This document shows, piece after piece, positions 56,088 to 58,583 of a stretch of 58,583 nt of DNA (the stretch's first letter is position 1; each line of letters starts with the position of its first letter). Below the pieces are notes generated by a model that had not been told where the DNA came from, searched no databases, and worked only from the letters and a program-made list of their open reading frames with translations. Source of the DNA: Pirellulales bacterium (GTDB taxonomy: Bacteria; Planctomycetota; Planctomycetia; Pirellulales; JACPPG01); NCBI GenBank assembly GCA_035546535.1, contig DASZWQ010000155.1, forward strand, positions 1 through 58,583. Direction: 5' to 3'. The position numbers and the translations under genes were made by a program.

Positions 56088-57911
56088 ATGAACGGACGGT
56101 ATCTCGCAAGCCTGGCAGCGACCTTGGTCGCTAGTCTGTGCGTGGCCGCTGAACCATCGCCCGACGAGGCGCAGGTTCGCCGTCCGTATGTTCATAGCGC
56201 GCTTGTGGCGTCATCCCAGCGTGCCAAGAGCGCTCCGTTCTCGGCGAAGCAGCCAGTCGCGACTTGGCAGCAGAAGCCGGGCAAGCGAACGGACATGATG
56301 GCTTACGCCGACAGCGAGTCGCTGCCATTTCAAGTGGCGCGTCAGGAACGGCCACAAGCTCCCCAGGACAGCCAGGAGCCCCTTGCCGATCCATTCGCGG
56401 AGCCGGCGCCGACGGAAGTCCAACCCACGGAGCCGTCTGCCGAACCACCGATGGAATCGGCTCCCGGGGCAGCTGCGCCGAGCGAACCCCCGGCGGACGT
56501 CTTTGAAATGCCGCCTGCGGAAGAGACACCGGGCGTAGCACCGCGCGACACAGCGCCCCTTCGAGAAGCGCCACGACGAGAAGCGCCTCGGCAGGAGAGG
56601 CCCTACTACGGCGAGCCGCCCAGCCAGCGCGCGCCTGCGGCCCGTCCTCCGGCGCGTTCCGCTGCGCCGCGCGGCGCTGCGGAGCAGCCGCCTGAATTTG
56701 TTCCTGCTCCCGAACCGGAACCGGAGTCGGGTTACGACCAAGGATCGTTCGACGGCTTCGGCATGCCGTTCGGCGAAGACGATTTCGTCGATGGCTGCAT
56801 GTCGTGCGTGGAATCGGGCTGCGGCAACTTGTGGGACAGCTATTGCCCGCCTCCGTTGCACTTGCGCATCCCGCCCGGCTCGTGGGTCAACATGGATTAC
56901 CTGATGTGGTGGAGCCGCGGCGCTTCGCTGCCGGCCTTGGTCACGTCGAGTCCGACCGGGGGTGCGCTGGATTCTCCGAATCTGAAGATCCTCTTCGGCG
57001 ACGATCGCGTCGACAACGGCATTCGTTCTGGCGGCCGGCTGAATATCGGCACCTGGTTCAACGCCCGACAGACCTTTGGCGTCGGAGCCACGTTTCTGCA
57101 ATTGCAGAACATGGCCACGAATTTTAGCGCCGTTTCCGACGGGTCGACGATCCTCGCTCAACCGTTCTTCAATACCCTGACACACGCCCCCGATTCGGCC
57201 GTGATCGCGCAAAGCGGCTTGTTGTCGGGCGGCGTGCAGGCGCGGACGACCGACAGTTTCGTCGGCGGCGACGCCTACCTGCGAAGCAACTTGTGGCTGG
57301 CGCCGCGCGGCCGCATCGACCTGATCTACGGATGGCGCTATCTACAGCTCAGCGATTCGGTGAGCATCGGCGACAGTTCGGTCTCGATCGATCCGAACAA
57401 CCCTCAGGTTCCGCTCGGCACGACGTTCACCGGCAGCGACATTTTCCGGGCGACCAACAAGTTCCAAGGTGGCATGATCGGCTTTCAAACCGAGCGCCGC
57501 CGCGGCATCTGGTCGCTGACCACGATCGGCAAACTTGGCCTCGGGAATATGCACGAGACCGTGTTCATCAACGGTTACTCGACCACCGCGGTTCCCGGAG
57601 TAGGGTCGACAAACTTCGTGGGTAACGTGCTCACGCAGCGGAGCAACATTGGCCGCTATGATCGCAACGTGTTCTCCGCGATCCCCGAAGTGAACGTGAA
57701 CCTCGGCCTGCAGGTCACGCCGCGGTTGCGCGCAACCTTCGGCTATTCGGCAATCTACATCGGACGCGTGGCCCAGGCCGGGAATCAGATCAACCTGAAC
57801 GTCGATCCGAATTCCTTCGGCGGTGGCGCCGGCAATGCGCCCACCTTCAGTTGGCATCAAAACAGCTACTGGCTGCAGGGCATGAACTTCGGCCTGAATT
57901 ACAAATTCTAG
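56088..57911 (+). CDS. BBP7-like outer-membrane beta-barrel protein
   Basis: 607 residues from the ATG at 56088 (an ATG at 56058 is 10 codons earlier; AAGGG lies 4 nt before the later one). A signal peptide (about 1-22, cleavage near VAA) leads into a long Pro/Glu/Ala-rich disordered stretch (about 75-215). After a Cys-containing knot (DGCMSCVESGCGNLWDSYC) the chain turns into beta strands: NMDYLMWWSRGASLPALVT opens the barrel as in BBP7 proteins, then GGRLNIGTWFN, LRATFGYSAIYIGRV, and the C-terminal WLQGMNFGLNYKF with the terminal Phe typical of outer-membrane barrels. It is convergent with the Cys-rich secreted protein gene. Confidence 0.85.
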   Translation: MNGRYLASLAATLVASLCVAAEPSPDEAQVRRPYVHSALVASSQRAKSAPFSAKQPVATWQQKPGKRTDMMAYADSESLPFQVARQERPQAPQDSQEPLADPFAEPAPTEVQPTEPSAEPPMESAPGAAAPSEPPADVFEMPPAEETPGVAPRDTAPLREAPRREAPRQERPYYGEPPSQRAPAARPPARSAAPRGAAEQPPEFVPAPEPEPESGYDQGSFDGFGMPFGEDDFVDGCMSCVESGCGNLWDSYCPPPLHLRIPPGSWVNMDYLMWWSRGASLPALVTSSPTGGALDSPNLKILFGDDRVDNGIRSGGRLNIGTWFNARQTFGVGATFLQLQNMATNFSAVSDGSTILAQPFFNTLTHAPDSAVIAQSGLLSGGVQARTTDSFVGGDAYLRSNLWLAPRGRIDLIYGWRYLQLSDSVSIGDSSVSIDPNNPQVPLGTTFTGSDIFRATNKFQGGMIGFQTERRRGIWSLTTIGKLGLGNMHETVFINGYSTTAVPGVGSTNFVGNVLTQRSNIGRYDRNVFSAIPEVNVNLGLQVTPRLRATFGYSAIYIGRVAQAGNQINLNVDPNSFGGGAGNAPTFSWHQNSYWLQGMNFGLNYKF

Positions 57912-57952
57912 CGCCACATGGCGCGGATAGCGCTGGCTGCGTCGAATTCGAT

Positions 57953-58423
57953 CTAGCCCCGATAAACGACCGTCACGTCGCCGCAGCGATCGAACCGGAC
58001 CACGACCCGATAGCCACAGCACCAGTCGTAGGTCACCACGCCCCGGCAAAGAAGTCCGCATTTGCTGTCGACCGCCGGGCATCCCTCGCAACAGGCCGGC
58101 AAGCAGACCGGCACGTCCACCGGGCAGCAGGTCACCGGGTTGACCACCTTGAGCACCGTCTTGATCGGCGGCTTGCAATTATCGCAGCATGTCCGGCCGC
58201 AGGTGCGATCGACATAACGAATGCACGGCTCGGGACAGCAGTTTTTCACGGGCGGCGCGCAGCTGGGATCCGCAGCGGCTGCCGCCGCACCCGAGGCACG
58301 GAGACGGGTCAGAGCGCCCTTGGCATCGGCGTCCAGAAATGCCTGAGCCGCCGCGACGGCGACAACGGCAAGAATCCAGCGAAGCGCCAGGCTGCGGCGC
58401 GTAAACGTATGTGCGGTTTGCAT
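57953..58423 (-). CDS. Cys-rich exported protein of unknown function (156 aa)
   Basis: 156 residues with a signal peptide (about 1-28; ALRWILAVVAVAAAQAFL). The mature part contains 19 cysteines within about 100 residues, often in CC pairs (KNCCPEPC, GRTCCDNC, VTCCPVDVPVC, PACCEGCP, DWCCGY). No enzymatic motif. Small exported Cys-rich proteins are typical of planctomycetes and are thought to form disulfide-stabilised envelope parts; here this is inference. It converges with the BBP7-like gene, 41 bp between stops. Confidence 0.8.
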   Translation of the reverse strand: MQTAHTFTRRSLALRWILAVVAVAAAQAFLDADAKGALTRLRASGAAAAAADPSCAPPVKNCCPEPCIRYVDRTCGRTCCDNCKPPIKTVLKVVNPVTCCPVDVPVCLPACCEGCPAVDSKCGLLCRGVVTYDWCCGYRVVVRFDRCGDVTVVYRG

Positions 58424-58487
58424 GATTGCCTCCCTGTTTGCTTCTTATTGAGTCCTAGTCAGACAATGGGCTGTTATATTGGAGGGC

Positions 58488-58583
58488 ATGAGACCTCCCG
58501 GAAGTCCTGCTGCATTGGAGAAGCGCCGACGTAAGGCGGTGGAGTTATTGCAGCAGAATTTGACACTCGAAGCAGTCGCCGCG
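58488..58583 (+). CDS. Start of a probable IS630-type transposase or HTH protein (3' end outside window)
   Basis: The frame opens at ATG 58488 as MRPPGSPAALEKRRRKAVEL and continues LLQQNLTLEAVAA to the window end. This is the N-terminal helix-turn-helix entry of IS630-type transposases of planctomycetes (xRPPGxPxELExRRRxAxxL, then xxAxxLGV). A GGAGGG lies just upstream (58481-58486), only 1-2 nt from the ATG. The left end and inverted repeat of an element were not recognised in 58424-58487. Only 32 codons are visible, so this is a tentative call. Confidence 0.55.
   Translation, partial: MRPPGSPAALEKRRRKAVELLQQNLTLEAVAA

Overview
The window reads as a chromosomal segment of a planctomycete, most likely a Pirellulales-type member of Planctomycetota. 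It is GC-rich and mostly vertically inherited. The case rests on signature families: three full DUF1501 proteins plus the tail of a fourth, three DUF1549/DUF1553 proteins with cytochrome c-type motifs, a PPC-domain surface protein, a BBP7-like beta-barrel protein, a Cys-rich secreted protein, a sulfatase, a PEP-CTERM protein and several small planctomycete-type proteins of unknown role. No tRNA, rRNA or CRISPR array was seen.

Layout, left to right. 1-1480: the end of a DUF1501 gene, a 153-bp inverted-repeat element overlapping its stop codon, a small unknown gene, csrA with a clear promoter and terminator, and three 24-bp tandem repeats. 1648-10377: a promoter with an operator-like palindrome, then four genes in one direction (DUF1501, PPC protein, DUF1549/DUF1553 protein, cytochrome c-WD40-coiled-coil protein), a probable exported respiratory or surface cassette. 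10457-18293: a small unknown gene, yjbQ, holB, a metallo-beta-lactamase hydrolase, a second DUF1501 with DUF1549/DUF1553 pair and a GFO/IDH/MocA oxidoreductase. 18580-24000: lutC, lutB, a small membrane protein and an MFS transporter on the minus strand, divergent from a galactonate dehydratase-type enolase-superfamily enzyme; together a likely organic-acid and sugar-acid utilisation block. 24043-27394: a lower-GC PD-(D/E)XK-like gene and a large membrane-anchored patatin-like phospholipase. 27442-36904: housekeeping genes (a thioredoxin-like 2Fe-2S ferredoxin, a TMTC-like TPR membrane protein, uvrA, ilvN, ilvC, a radical SAM protein, DUF5076) with hairpin repeats between them.

37064-44518: exported and catabolic functions: a LamG plus purple-acid-phosphatase-type enzyme, a sulfatase with a HEAT-like tail, a solitary Imm51-like protein, a redoxin-cytochrome c-copper monooxygenase fusion and a PL10 pectate lyase. 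44703-49613: an ExbB/ExbD/zinc-ribbon-ExbD cluster bordered by heptamer-repeat palindromes, then a B12-binding radical SAM enzyme and a glycosyltransferase of the ceramide glucosyltransferase type. 49969-58583: a PEP-CTERM protein, a third DUF1501 with DUF1549/DUF1553 pair, the BBP7-like protein, the Cys-rich secreted protein and, at the right edge, the start of a probable IS630-type transposase.

At least six different families of hairpin-forming intergenic repeats occur here, mostly next to stop codons. The most interesting protein-level observations are the three DUF1501 modules, the redoxin-cytochrome-copper monooxygenase fusion, the zinc-ribbon ExbD cluster, and the low-GC nuclease-like gene beside the membrane patatin. 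All functional statements come from reading motifs by eye; no database search was run.
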